From Halobacteriales archaeon SW_8_68_21 (GTDB lineage: Archaea; Halobacteriota; Halobacteria; Halobacteriales; Haloferacaceae): DNA of 48,321 nucleotides. The DNA lies in NCBI GenBank assembly GCA_003023405.1, contig PXST01000051.1, positions 1 through 48,321 of the forward strand. Direction: 5' to 3'. Below the pieces are notes generated by a model, which saw only the letters and a program-made list of their open reading frames with translations, searched no databases and was not told where the DNA came from. Shown one piece after another: positions 17,441-25,342 of the stretch. The position numbers and the translations under genes were made by a program. The first letter of the stretch is position 1, and each line of letters begins with the position of its first letter.

Positions 17441-18502
17441 GTGGGCAACGACGTTCCAGAACTGGTCGATTCCAACGACCTGGAAGACCGCCTCGAAGAG
17501 CTGCTTGAGCAGACCACAGAGTCTTTAGAGCCCATCACTCCCGAACGAACTCTCGAACTCTACCTCGACGACAAGGAACGCGATTGCCAGCAGGCGACCG
17601 TCGCCGCTCATCGCTCCCGCCTCGGGTTTTTCGTCGAATGGTGCTCCGTCGAAGGTATCGACAGCCTCGATGAACTCTCCGCCCGTGACCTCCACGAGTT
17701 TCGGGTGTGGCGGCGGGAAGACCTGAACGTCGTCAGCGAGAAAACACAGATGGACTCGCTCCGCGTCTTCATCGAGTGGTGTGAGACCATCGATGCCGTC
17801 GAGTCCGGGCTGTATCGGAAGGTGAACTCACCGAACCTGGACAATGGTGAGAACGCACGCGATACTGTCCTCAGATCGGACCGAGCCCGAGAGATACTGG
17901 CGTACCTCGAACGGTACGAGTACGCGACGACGGAACACGTCTGCTGGGTCATCCTGACCGAGACGGGTGTACGTCTCGGCGGTGCTCGCGCGCTCGATGT
18001 CGAGGATTACCCCGGAGACATTGAAACGCCGCACATAGAGATCCATCATCGCCCGGAGTCGGACACACCAATCAAGAATAAAGAACCTGGTGAGCGTCGC
18101 GTCGCCGTTAGCGATGAGGCGTGTGACGTGATCGAGGACCATCTCCGGGAGCGACGCCCGGACATCGCCGACGAACACGGCCGACACCCGCTTCTCGCAA
18201 CGCAACGTGGTCGCGTGGGAACCTCCACTATCCGGACCTACGTCTATCGATGGTCTCGTCCGTGTACCATCGGTCGGGAGTGTCCACACGATCGCGATCC
18301 CGACGATTGCGAGGCGGCCACTACCGAAGCACAGGCTGCGCGCTGCCCGTCGAGCGTAACTCCTCATCCTATCCGTCGGGGATACATCACGCAACTGCTA
18401 CGGGCTGGAGTTCCGGTCGAAGTCGTGAGTGACCGATGTAACGTCTCGCCGGCGATCATCGACCAACATTACGACGTTCGGTCGAAAGAAGACAAGATGT
18501 AG
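17441..18502 (+). CDS. Tyrosine recombinase / integrase
   Basis: This 353-aa protein has an N-terminal SAM-like DNA-binding domain (about 30-120, with TVAAHRSRLGFFVEWC) and a C-terminal catalytic domain. Visible catalytic residues are R178 (TGVRLGGARALD), H309 and R312 (HPIRR) and nucleophile Y344 (IDQHYD). A cysteine-rich insert, CTIGRECPHDRDPDDC, lies just before the HxxR box and is shared with the paralogue at 19879-20913. The start is GTG, immediately after the small upstream gene. The pair of paralogues face each other across the MNT/HEPN genes. It probably carries out integration or excision of this segment. Confidence 0.9.
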   Translation: MGNDVPELVDSNDLEDRLEELLEQTTESLEPITPERTLELYLDDKERDCQQATVAAHRSRLGFFVEWCSVEGIDSLDELSARDLHEFRVWRREDLNVVSEKTQMDSLRVFIEWCETIDAVESGLYRKVNSPNLDNGENARDTVLRSDRAREILAYLERYEYATTEHVCWVILTETGVRLGGARALDVEDYPGDIETPHIEIHHRPESDTPIKNKEPGERRVAVSDEACDVIEDHLRERRPDIADEHGRHPLLATQRGRVGTSTIRTYVYRWSRPCTIGRECPHDRDPDDCEAATTEAQAARCPSSVTPHPIRRGYITQLLRAGVPVEVVSDRCNVSPAIIDQHYDVRSKEDKM

Positions 18503-18566
18503 CAGCAGCAGGAAATACTCGGCGATGTCGAAGGTCGTGGTTCCTCATACACCTAGTTTCACGTCG

Positions 18567-19082
18567 TTAGTTTCGAGTATTACAGACGCAGACGCCGCCT
18601 TCTCGTATCTGCTCCGTGACGTACTGGTGAACGGTCCGAGAGAGCGCATACATGCTGTCCGCCTGTTCCTCGGTAGGTCGCTTTCCGCCGTAGTAGCTGT
18701 CCGTTCGGTTCTCGTTGTACAGTCCCCGAAGCTCCTCTGTCGCCGTCCGCGAAAGCAGGCCAAGCTCTGCCGCCCGGTCGTAACAGTGGGTGTGGTCGTA
18801 GAAGTCCTCCAAGTCGCTACCACCCTCTGCGAGAGCATGGGCCTCGATAGACCGTTCGGTTGCCCCAAAGCAAAGCTCGATGATTGCTGTGTAGTGCCCG
18901 TCTCCGTTGATGAGTGATACCGCATCCAGCAGTCGACACGCCTTCGTAAGCTGTGTCTTCCAGTCGTCGTCGGTTGCGATCGCTTCCTCGCGTTCCGGGA
19001 CGCCGAACCCCTCCTTGTTGAACGCGTCGATAGCCGCATCAAGGGCCGTTCTGATATCCCGTGGGTCGGACTCCTCACTCAT
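18567..19082 (-). CDS. HEPN-like toxin of an MNT/HEPN pair
   Basis: This all-helical protein (171 aa from ATG 19082; 175 from ATG 19094) looks like a HEPN domain. The segment LNGDGH-like SLINGDGHYTAIIELCFGA and the later NRTDSYYG loop match the layout of HepT-type proteins; the loop gives R-x4-Y where many HEPN RNases have R-x4-6-H. The ATG at 19082 overlaps the stop of the nucleotidyltransferase gene by 8 bases, a strong sign of coupling, so I prefer it. In this family the HEPN protein is an RNase toxin that the partner neutralises by modifying a tyrosine with AMP. Whether this copy cleaves RNA is uncertain. Confidence 0.75.
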   Translation of the reverse strand: MSEESDPRDIRTALDAAIDAFNKEGFGVPEREEAIATDDDWKTQLTKACRLLDAVSLINGDGHYTAIIELCFGATERSIEAHALAEGGSDLEDFYDHTHCYDRAAELGLLSRTATEELRGLYNENRTDSYYGGKRPTEEQADSMYALSRTVHQYVTEQIREGGVCVCNTRN

Positions 19083-19767
19083 CGAGTTCACCATGGAAGA
19101 TCATATCCCGGACCGTCTGGAACTCCACCGTCTCGTAGACCACGATCCCATCACTGAGAACCTCCCGTATCTCGGAGCTGTAATTCGGGATCGCCTGAAG
19201 CGCCTCGACGTCGATTTCGTATACATACCGACCATCGTCGAACTGCTGGTCTTCGAGTGCCTGCCTCGCACGATTCGCCGCCCGCTGGTTTGCCATTCGG
19301 TCTTGCTCGACTAAAACCCAGAGATCGATGTCGCTCCGCCGGTCCGCTTCACCTCGCGCGACACTTCCATATAGAACGATCCCGACCACATCGTCGAGAG
19401 CTTCGCGAAGTTCGGTTACCGCTGCTCGCACCGGGTCCCGGAACTCGGCCTGAGGGATCTGTAGAAACGGATCGTCCGGGACGTGGAGCCGCTCTTGATT
19501 GATTCGGACCCATCGCGTGTTTCCTTCACGTCGTTCGACGACGAGGTCATTCTCGGAGAGAACGGTTACTGCCTTGGAGATACTTGGTTGTGAGTAGTCC
19601 ACCGCCTCGACGAGGTCACTGATCGAGAACTTCTCTGTATGATGGCGACATAAAAAGGAAAGAACGATATCTGTGGTCGTACTACCGAACAATTCGCCGC
19701 TTTGAGCCGGTATATCGAGAAGTATCTGTAACCCGTCTTCAGCCCCAATATTCGAGTTGTCTTTCAT
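19075..19767 (-). CDS. MNT nucleotidyltransferase antitoxin with N-terminal winged helix
   Basis: The 230-aa protein has an N-terminal winged helix (about 25-90; FSISDLVEAVDYSQPSISKA) and a minimal nucleotidyltransferase domain with GSVARGEADRRSDIDLWVLV, which contains the GSxxRG loop and the two metal-binding aspartates of DxD. In MNT/HEPN systems this enzyme AMPylates and silences the HEPN toxin; the winged helix could let it repress its own operon. It is the first gene of the pair, and its stop overlaps the toxin start. The ATG at 19767 lies 27 bases after a TATA box, which supports that start. Confidence 0.87.
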   Translation of the reverse strand: MKDNSNIGAEDGLQILLDIPAQSGELFGSTTTDIVLSFLCRHHTEKFSISDLVEAVDYSQPSISKAVTVLSENDLVVERREGNTRWVRINQERLHVPDDPFLQIPQAEFRDPVRAAVTELREALDDVVGIVLYGSVARGEADRRSDIDLWVLVEQDRMANQRAANRARQALEDQQFDDGRYVYEIDVEALQAIPNYSSEIREVLSDGIVVYETVEFQTVRDMIFHGELDE

Positions 19768-19790
19768 AGCAAAGGATCTGTTTCTCCAGC

Positions 19791-19798
19791 TATTTAAA
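19791..19798 (-). promoter_or_regulatory. TATA box for the MNT/HEPN operon
   Basis: TATTTAAA is centred about 27 bases before the ATG at 19767 and implies a leaderless transcript. A second AT-rich run with TATATA near 19826-19836 may be a regulator site or alternative promoter. Confidence 0.55.
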
Positions 19799-19878
19799 CT
19801 TCATATAGAATGAGGGATCTGATTTATATATGAATCCCGTGCTGAGGGAGGAGTCAGGAATAATGGTTCGGAGAGCCG

Positions 19879-20913
19879 CTAAATATCGTCGAGGTAGCCC
19901 CTCCGTTGTTCCATCTTTTCTCTCTGTGAGCGCTGGTCGTAGTGTTGGTCGATGACATCCGATGTCACGTTTGCCCGATCGCTGACGACTGTCTCGGGCA
20001 CGTCACTCTGTAGATAGTGGGTGATTGCGCCACGACGGAACGGATGCGGACTAACACTCGAAGGACACTTTGCCGAGTTGTCCAGCTCAGTGGCTTCACA
20101 ATTGCTTTCTTTACGGCCATGAGGACACTCCTGACCGTACTGGCAGGGACGAGTCATCTGGTAGCAGTACGTGCGGATCGTCGTTCCACCAACCCGCCCG
20201 TAGCTCGTCGAGAGGAGTGGATTCCGACCGTGGTCGTCCGTGATGTCGGGCCGCTGCTCCCGGATCCAGTCATCGAGGACGAGAGAGACCTCGTTTGAAA
20301 CCGCAATTATCCGCTCACCTTCCCGCTTATTCTTGAGTGTGGTCTCCGTTTCGGGTCGATGTCGAAGCTGTAGTGACTGTTCATCAGGGTCGTAGTCCTC
20401 GATGTCGAGCGCTCGGACTGAGCCCATCCGGAGCATCGTGTGCCACAGCAGCGTTGCTGTCACGTGACGAATCGAGGCGTACTCGTACCGCTCGAGATAC
20501 GCCAGCATCGCCTCGGCGTCTTCAGTCTCGAGCATCACGTCACGACTATTCTCTCGGGGCGTGATGTCCGGCGAGCGGACCTTCTTGTGGAGGTCTTGCT
20601 CGACGGCGTCTATCGACTCCAGCCACTTGACGAAGACGCGTAGCGTGTCCATCTGCGTCTTCTCACTCACCTTCGTGAGGTCGCCTACTTTGCGCCGCCA
20701 GAGCCGGAACTCCTGTAGCCTCCGGCCGGTCAGCTCGTTCAGGTTCTCAATGTCGCGTTCCTCACACCACCTGAGCAGGAAGCTCAGACGTGACTTGTGC
20801 GAGGCGACTGTCGCGTCCGCAACTGATGTTTCTTTCTCCGCGATGTACAGCTCGAATGCCGTTTCGGGGTCGATTGGTTCGAGTTCCATGGTTCGATCGG
20901 TCTCGAACCACAT
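19879..20913 (-). CDS. Tyrosine recombinase / integrase, paralogue of the 17441 gene
   Basis: This 344-aa recombinase shares domain order and many segments with the one at 17441-18502, such as SEKTQMDTLRVFVKW against SEKTQMDSLRVFIEW and the cysteine-rich CQYGQECPHGRKESNC before the HPFRR box. The first catalytic arginine is R162 (LRMGSVRALD) and the nucleophile is in IDQHYD. ATG at 20913 is used here; ATG at 20889 (MELEPIDPETAFEL) is an alternative that aligns better with the paralogue. It is convergent with the other recombinase, with the toxin-antitoxin genes between them. The structured GC-rich repeat at 20981-21065 lies upstream and could be part of its control or recombination site. Confidence 0.9.
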   Translation of the reverse strand: MWFETDRTMELEPIDPETAFELYIAEKETSVADATVASHKSRLSFLLRWCEERDIENLNELTGRRLQEFRLWRRKVGDLTKVSEKTQMDTLRVFVKWLESIDAVEQDLHKKVRSPDITPRENSRDVMLETEDAEAMLAYLERYEYASIRHVTATLLWHTMLRMGSVRALDIEDYDPDEQSLQLRHRPETETTLKNKREGERIIAVSNEVSLVLDDWIREQRPDITDDHGRNPLLSTSYGRVGGTTIRTYCYQMTRPCQYGQECPHGRKESNCEATELDNSAKCPSSVSPHPFRRGAITHYLQSDVPETVVSDRANVTSDVIDQHYDQRSQREKMEQRRGYLDDI

Positions 20914-20980
20914 GAGGGCTATGCCGTCGACACCAGTTCAGCGAATCACCAACTTTCTCAAGCTGCCGTCGCTATCCCGT

Positions 20981-21065
20981 CGCGCCCGTGTTCTCGCGTC
21001 GCTTCGCTCGCTCGAACACGGGCGCGACTGGCTCCACGCTCGCTCACTGCGTTCGCTCGCGTGGA
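20981..21065. repeat. Two adjacent inverted repeats
   Basis: CGCGCCCGTGTTC at 20981-20993 is the exact reverse complement of GAACACGGGCGCG at 21014-21026, giving a 13-bp stem with a 20-base loop. A second, 7-bp stem (TCCACGC at 21033-21039 with GCGTGGA at 21059-21065) follows. The loops contain GCTTCGCTCGCTC and TGCGTTCGCTCGC, words that are common in haloarchaeal intergenic palindromes. It lies about 70-150 bases upstream of a recombinase gene and in a region without coding frames. It could be a recombination site, a transcript end or a dispersed palindromic repeat. Confidence 0.6.
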
Positions 21066-21135
21066 TCCCGTCACGCCCCTGGATTTTAACCTCGTGAATG
21101 TAGCGTGACCTTCTCCGTAACAGCCAGTAACAGCG

Positions 21136-21276
21136 TTATTTGTCTTCGAGGGCGTCGTAGAGGTCCCGGTTCGAATCGCGGTCGTTCGCCGCGACCCGCC
21201 GGACAAGCTCCCGCCGGATATCCTCCATCACGTCGTCAAGCGGTGATATCGCTTCCGCTCCCTCTTCGGTGGCCAT
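21136..21276 (-). CDS. Small hypothetical protein
   Basis: A 46-codon minus-strand frame starts at ATG 21276 and ends TAA at 21136-21138 (MATEEGAEAISPLDDV, then helical ELVRRVAANDR, then ending RDLYDALEDK). Its composition is typical of haloarchaeal proteins, and it lies 25 bases after the end of the Doc-like gene on the same strand, so it is probably co-transcribed. It could be a partner of that fragment. No family is recognised. Confidence 0.5.
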   Translation of the reverse strand: MATEEGAEAISPLDDVMEDIRRELVRRVAANDRDSNRDLYDALEDK

Positions 21277-21301
21277 GCCTGTATGAACGCGTTGAACGCT
21301 G

Positions 21302-21628
21302 TTAATCATTCGGGTCCGACGAATCGTCGGTCAATTCCGATAGCCCGTACCGGACGAGTTCGTCTCGCCACGCTTCGATCTCACCGGCCAGATCGAATGC
21401 TTCGGTGTGAGATCGGAGATAGTCAGTGGTGTCCTCCTCATCGACGGCCGCTTCGTCGGTGCCGAACCCTTTCAGTATCGCCCTCACTTCGCTGTCGTAC
21501 TCGAACCGATACCCGTTGAGGAAGTAGAAGACGACCGCCACGTTGTCGGCCGCCCCACGCCACAAAGGTCGAGTCGTTCGACAATCGAAGTAGCGCCCGT
21601 CGCGCCCTCGCGTCTCTCTTGTCGTCAT
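21302..21628 (-). CDS. Doc/Fic-like toxin fragment
   Basis: Residues about 28-72 of this 108-aa frame (NVAVVFYFLNGYRFEYDSEV, then EEDTTDYLRSHTEAF) resemble the C-terminal half of Doc-type proteins, where the helix after the Fic motif is followed by NGYxLxxD. The Fic motif HPFxDGNKR itself, which should lie just before NVAVV, is missing: that part reads FDCRTTRPLWRGAAD. The frame is thus probably a truncated Doc gene whose 5' part was replaced, and it is unlikely to modify EF-Tu or other targets. The start at 21628 is the first ATG and is uncertain. Confidence 0.5.
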   Translation of the reverse strand: MTTRETRGRDGRYFDCRTTRPLWRGAADNVAVVFYFLNGYRFEYDSEVRAILKGFGTDEAAVDEEDTTDYLRSHTEAFDLAGEIEAWRDELVRYGLSELTDDSSDPND

Positions 21629-21789
21629 CGTGAACGCGATGTCACTCGGGAATCAGGCGGTTTCGGCAGAGTCGTGATCACAGCGACGCGGCTAAAGCGA
21701 TATTGGTGACCGGCGATCGTCGGAGCGGAGCGATCCAGGCCGCCGGATCGCCGTCGCCGTTTTTGAGGGTCGCGACCGAACTTCGTGCC

Positions 21790-22611
21790 ATGGACGTGAC
21801 TGAGGACGCGGTTCGCGGACTCTGTACGGATGCGGTGTACGAGCGCGGAGAGCGCTACCGTGACGAGGGCAGAATTCGTGAAATTCACCGCGTCGACGCC
21901 ACCGTAACCGCCGTCGTGAGCGGGAGCCGTCAGTACGATGTCCGCGTCAACCTCGCGGCCGACGAGTTCGACCGGTGGTGTGATTGCCCGTACGACGGAC
22001 CGAGAGCGTGTAAGCACGTCGTCGCCGTGTTGCTCCGGTGTGTCGACGGCCCTCCCGCGGACGAAGGGAACCGGCTTGACGCGGCAATCGAGACGGCCGA
22101 CCCCGACGACCTCCAGGCGTTCCTTCGCAAGACGCTGGCGAGCGATGTCGGCCTCCGCGAACGGTTTTTCGCTCGGTTCAGCGAGCCGGCGACGCGGTCA
22201 GTCGACAACCTCCGCGCCGCGATCGACCGACGGTTCGAGGAGACGAACCCAGACTACTTCGTCGTCTTCGAGCCGATCGACTTCTCGGAGTGGTTCGACC
22301 TCGCGACCGAGTACCGCGATCGAGAGCGGTACGCGGCGGCGACGACCGTCTATCGGGCGCTCGTCGAATCGCTCGACGACAACATGGAGCGCGTCGACGG
22401 CGCGTACGACCACTTCTCGAAGGCGTTTTCGCGAGCGCTCGACGGGTACGTCGACTGCGTGATGGCCGCGGAACGCGATGTGGCCGCGGTCGCGTCCGCC
22501 CTCACTTTCCTCGACGAACGGGCGTCGTCGGGAATGCCGCTTCTCGCGGAGCAGTTCGAGCGGGCGGCGACCGAACTCCGAGAGAAGGCCGTCGAGCAGT
22601 TCTCCACGTAG
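21790..22611 (+). CDS. SWIM zinc-finger protein
   Basis: The protein (273 aa from ATG 21790, MDVTEDAVRGLCTDAVYERG) has an N-terminal SWIM domain: a beta region followed by CDCPYDGPRACKHVVA, which supplies the C-x-C-x(n)-C-x-H zinc ligands. The rest is helical, with pieces such as YAAATTVYRALVESL that look like solenoid helices. SWIM domains bind DNA or proteins; no enzyme is evident. The frame is open to 21703, but the ATG at 21790 matches where SWIM proteins start (CTDAVYERGERYRDEGRI follows it). It ends 15 bases before the convergent ATPase gene. Exact role unknown. Confidence 0.85.
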   Translation: MDVTEDAVRGLCTDAVYERGERYRDEGRIREIHRVDATVTAVVSGSRQYDVRVNLAADEFDRWCDCPYDGPRACKHVVAVLLRCVDGPPADEGNRLDAAIETADPDDLQAFLRKTLASDVGLRERFFARFSEPATRSVDNLRAAIDRRFEETNPDYFVVFEPIDFSEWFDLATEYRDRERYAAATTVYRALVESLDDNMERVDGAYDHFSKAFSRALDGYVDCVMAAERDVAAVASALTFLDERASSGMPLLAEQFERAATELREKAVEQFST

Positions 22612-22626
22612 CTCACACGGGGTCAA

Positions 22627-24018
22627 CTATCTCCGGAGCGCATCAACGACATCGTCAATTTCGAAGAGTCGCAGATCGTCGCGTTCGGCGGCTACGCTGC
22701 GCAGGCTGTCGGAGAAGCCGGAGCGAGAGAACAACGCGTACTCGACACGTCTGGGTCCGCCACTCGGCGGCGTCCACCGGAGTTCTTCGACGTGTGATTC
22801 CAGCGAGTGGAGCGCCTCGTGGCCGGTCTGCGACGAGCGATACTTACACTCGCCGACGACGAGGGTGTCTCCGTCGGTGAGCCCAACGACGTCGATCTCG
22901 TGGTCCTGATACCACCACTGTCCCACATCGACGATCGGTGTCTCATCGTACAGCGTCCATAGGGCCTCGCAACACAGTTGCTCGAAAGCGGGAGCGACGA
23001 AGTCCGCCACTTCCGGCTCGACGAGCCGTTCATAGGCCTCGTTGCCGAACTGGTCGTAGCGGTCCGAACTCCCGTACAAGAACCGGAACCAGAACCGGAA
23101 GAGCGGATCACGCAGCCGATACTGGCTTCGTTTGGACCGTTCGGGTTTTTCCGTCACCGGCACATGCCGTTCGATGAGCCGCAGCCGAGAGAGTCGGTCC
23201 ATATACGTCGATAGCTGGTTGTAATCGATACCTGTCACGCCGGCGATCTCGTTGCGTCCGGTCGCCCCACCGGCGATCGCTTCGAGGATCGAGAAGTAGC
23301 GCGTCGGCTCCGTCAGTTCCATGCGGAGGACGTGTTCGGGTTCATTCCGGAACGACCCGTGACGAGTCAGCACCGTTCGCTGGATGTTCTCGCCAAGCGA
23401 CCGATCGGCGTCGAGTTCTTCGAGGTAGTAGGGAACGCCACCGAACACGCTCCACGCGCGCACGGCCTCCTCCGCTGTCGCATCCTCCGGGAGAAACTCC
23501 GTCGCGGCGTCGAACGATAGTTCACGAATGTCGAGCGTAAGTGAGGTCCGGCCGTACAGTGGACTGTCTCCGAGCAGCGTCGCTTCCTCTATCATGCTGA
23601 TTGATGACCCGACGAGAACGAACGTCGTCTCTGACTCGTCGAACTCGTGGTCGAACAGCGCCTGTAACACGGATGTGAGGCCCTCGTCCTGCTCGATCAG
23701 GTACGGAAATTCGTCGAGGACGACGATCGCATCCTGATCGGCCAGATACCGGAACAGGCGCTCCCAGTCGGGGCGTATATCATCGATACCGGGAACCGTG
23801 TCAGCCGCGATCTCGACGAACTGTTCCAGTTGGAGGTCCCGCGTCTTCTGCCGCGCCTGATAGAAGACCGCGTTCTCCTGCCCCTCAAGCGCCTTCTTGA
23901 CGAGCCGCGTTTTTCCGAGGCGTCGCCGCCCGTACACGACGGCGAGCTCCGCGTTCTCGGAGTCGAACAGGTTGTGAAGCCGACCTAACTCCTCCGAGCG
24001 GTTCACGAAGTCTGTCAT
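22627..24018 (-). CDS. Archaeal AAA ATPase with C-terminal DUF234 nuclease-like domain
   Basis: This 463-aa protein is a member of the archaeal ATPase family seen in many haloarchaea. The Walker A motif is G30-RRRLG-K36-T37 and Walker B is VVLDEF with D102 and E103. A winged-helix segment near 250-285 (GATGRNEIAGVTGIDYNQL) follows. The C-terminal domain holds FEQLCCEALW, HEIDVVGL and VVGECKYR, which fit a PD-(D/E)XK-like nuclease fold (E, D, E-x-K). It is a single gene. A palindromic AT-rich control region lies at its start. Its role is not known in general; a function in defence or DNA handling is inferred. Confidence 0.9.
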   Translation of the reverse strand: MTDFVNRSEELGRLHNLFDSENAELAVVYGRRRLGKTRLVKKALEGQENAVFYQARQKTRDLQLEQFVEIAADTVPGIDDIRPDWERLFRYLADQDAIVVLDEFPYLIEQDEGLTSVLQALFDHEFDESETTFVLVGSSISMIEEATLLGDSPLYGRTSLTLDIRELSFDAATEFLPEDATAEEAVRAWSVFGGVPYYLEELDADRSLGENIQRTVLTRHGSFRNEPEHVLRMELTEPTRYFSILEAIAGGATGRNEIAGVTGIDYNQLSTYMDRLSRLRLIERHVPVTEKPERSKRSQYRLRDPLFRFWFRFLYGSSDRYDQFGNEAYERLVEPEVADFVAPAFEQLCCEALWTLYDETPIVDVGQWWYQDHEIDVVGLTDGDTLVVGECKYRSSQTGHEALHSLESHVEELRWTPPSGGPRRVEYALFSRSGFSDSLRSVAAERDDLRLFEIDDVVDALRR

Positions 24019-24040
24019 GCCCCTCAGTCCGCGGACATAG

Positions 24041-24087
24041 AATAAAAATACTTTGAATAATCATATTCTGAAGTATCATACTCAAAG
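24041..24087 (-). promoter_or_regulatory. TATA box and AT-rich inverted repeats upstream of the ATPase gene
   Basis: AATAAAAATA at 24041-24050 is about 27 bases before the ATG at 24018. Beyond it, ATACTT (24048-24053) pairs with AAGTAT (24071-24076), and CTTTGA (24051-24056) pairs with TCAAAG (24082-24087). These overlapping inverted repeats next to the TATA box look like a regulator site; the ATPase's own winged helix is one candidate. Confidence 0.45.
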
Positions 24088-24666
24088 ATATCATCGACGA
24101 ACAGCGAACGCAGTCGAGAACCCCGAGCGAATCGACGCCCTGATTGCCGGCTCCCCGGTGACGGACTTCCACGTCGACGAGCGGGACGTGCGGCTCCGCA
24201 TCCAGATTGGGAACTTCGCAGAGGAGTCTCGGTCGGTGTCGGTATCGCGACCGAAGCGATACCGGACGGATGTGGGTCGCGAGCGACTCAAAGTTACGTC
24301 CCACGGCCGGCCATCACGGTCTGTCGCGTTGAGCCTGAGTCCGTCCACGACCGGATAGTCGAGCGTTAGCGGATAGTGGTCGGTCGCCCACAGCTTGACG
24401 AGCTTCCCGTACCAATCGACGATCGCCGGGGCATCGCTCACGGCGATCCTTGCTTGGGTTGCGGTTGGTCGACGCGACGATTCCGCTTACTGGCCGATTC
24501 TCGGTCGAATCCCTGCTCATGTGGCTAATTTAGTCGAAATAGAACATTCAATAGGCCTGTAGCAATTTTTATTCTGCGGTAATTCCATGGTTAAATGCCT
24601 GTATGGCTATGTTACGGTCGCAAGCAGGAACAGAAAACCGCAGGTGAGAATAAATCAGCTATGCGA
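24088..24666. other. Gap with no supported gene
   Basis: About 580 bases between the ATPase and the pilin gene. A minus-strand frame from GTG 24441 begins plausibly (MSDAPAIVDWYGKLVKLWAT) but becomes Arg/Ser-rich and unlike a protein after about residue 50; a plus-strand frame 24053-24358 is equally inconclusive. The simplest reading is a decayed gene. I see no RNA gene or strong terminator. Confidence 0.4.
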
Positions 24667-25083
24667 TCAGCTGAAGTCGTGTGTCTGTTCGTAGATTGCG
24701 TTCCCACTCGGATCGTGGATTATCCGCACCACAGCCTCTCCGGTTGGACTACTGAAACTGTCGTAATCTAACGACTTTTGTTCACCGGTCTGTCAGTCTC
24801 CCTGATCGATGCTGCTGTCCGCCCTCTCCCCGTCAACTGAAAGCGTGAGGTCTCCTGAATCGAGTGTTTGACCGCCAGTCTTGGTTACGTTGACAACAGC
24901 TGAATTATTCCCGTCGATTGTATAGCTCGCCTGCGGCGCGGTGTCACCTAACTGATCGCCGAGTCCGAGTACGAACGTCCCGATAACGGCTGCCAGGATG
25001 ACAGTGATCGCAACCATGAGTATAACGCCGATGACGGGACTCACTGCCCTGTCGTCTGCGTCGGATCGATTGTTTGGTTTCAT
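24667..25083 (-). pseudogene. Type IV pilin-like gene interrupted by an in-frame TGA
   Basis: From ATG 25083 the protein has a short polar leader ([13 protein letters not shown]), the haloarchaeal pilin signal [20 protein letters not shown] and a small beta domain ([20 protein letters not shown]), ending DSSIDQGD at TGA 24793-24795. The same frame continues after that TGA with QTGEQKSLDYDSF, then VVRIIHDPSGNAIYEQTH, and stops at TGA 24667-24669. The continuation has the usual C-terminal pilin form, and the total of 417 bases is a multiple of three. One nonsense mutation therefore splits an otherwise intact gene. A sequencing error or readthrough are alternatives. Processing would be by a PibD-type peptidase, with assembly at the membrane. 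Confidence 0.75.
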
Positions 25084-25342
25084 AGTTTGAACCCAGCGGC
25101 CACCGTCGAACGGGACCCCGGGCGACTCGGACGTCGTCGTCGACGCCGAAACCACCTGGATCCGTTCGCATCGGTTGCTGGTTCCTGTAGCGTATGCCAG
25201 ACCTACTTATGTACTTAATTCCATGAGTATTGGCAGAGAAAGTTGGACGCATACTATCGATTCGTTGATGTTTTTCCGCGTTTACGAACGTCACGGCGAA
25301 AATCTGCTCCCGAGCGTGCGGCGCTCCGACTCCCTCCCGCGA

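Noticed and set aside
21160..21172. GGTTCGAATC, like the T-loop of a tRNA, near an integrase gene
   Set aside because: No acceptor, D-arm or anticodon stem can be folded around it, and the bases are codons of the 46-aa gene.
24793..24795. Selenocysteine at the in-frame TGA of the pilin gene
   Set aside because: Haloarchaea are not known to use selenocysteine, pilins have no such residue, and no structured element was seen nearby.
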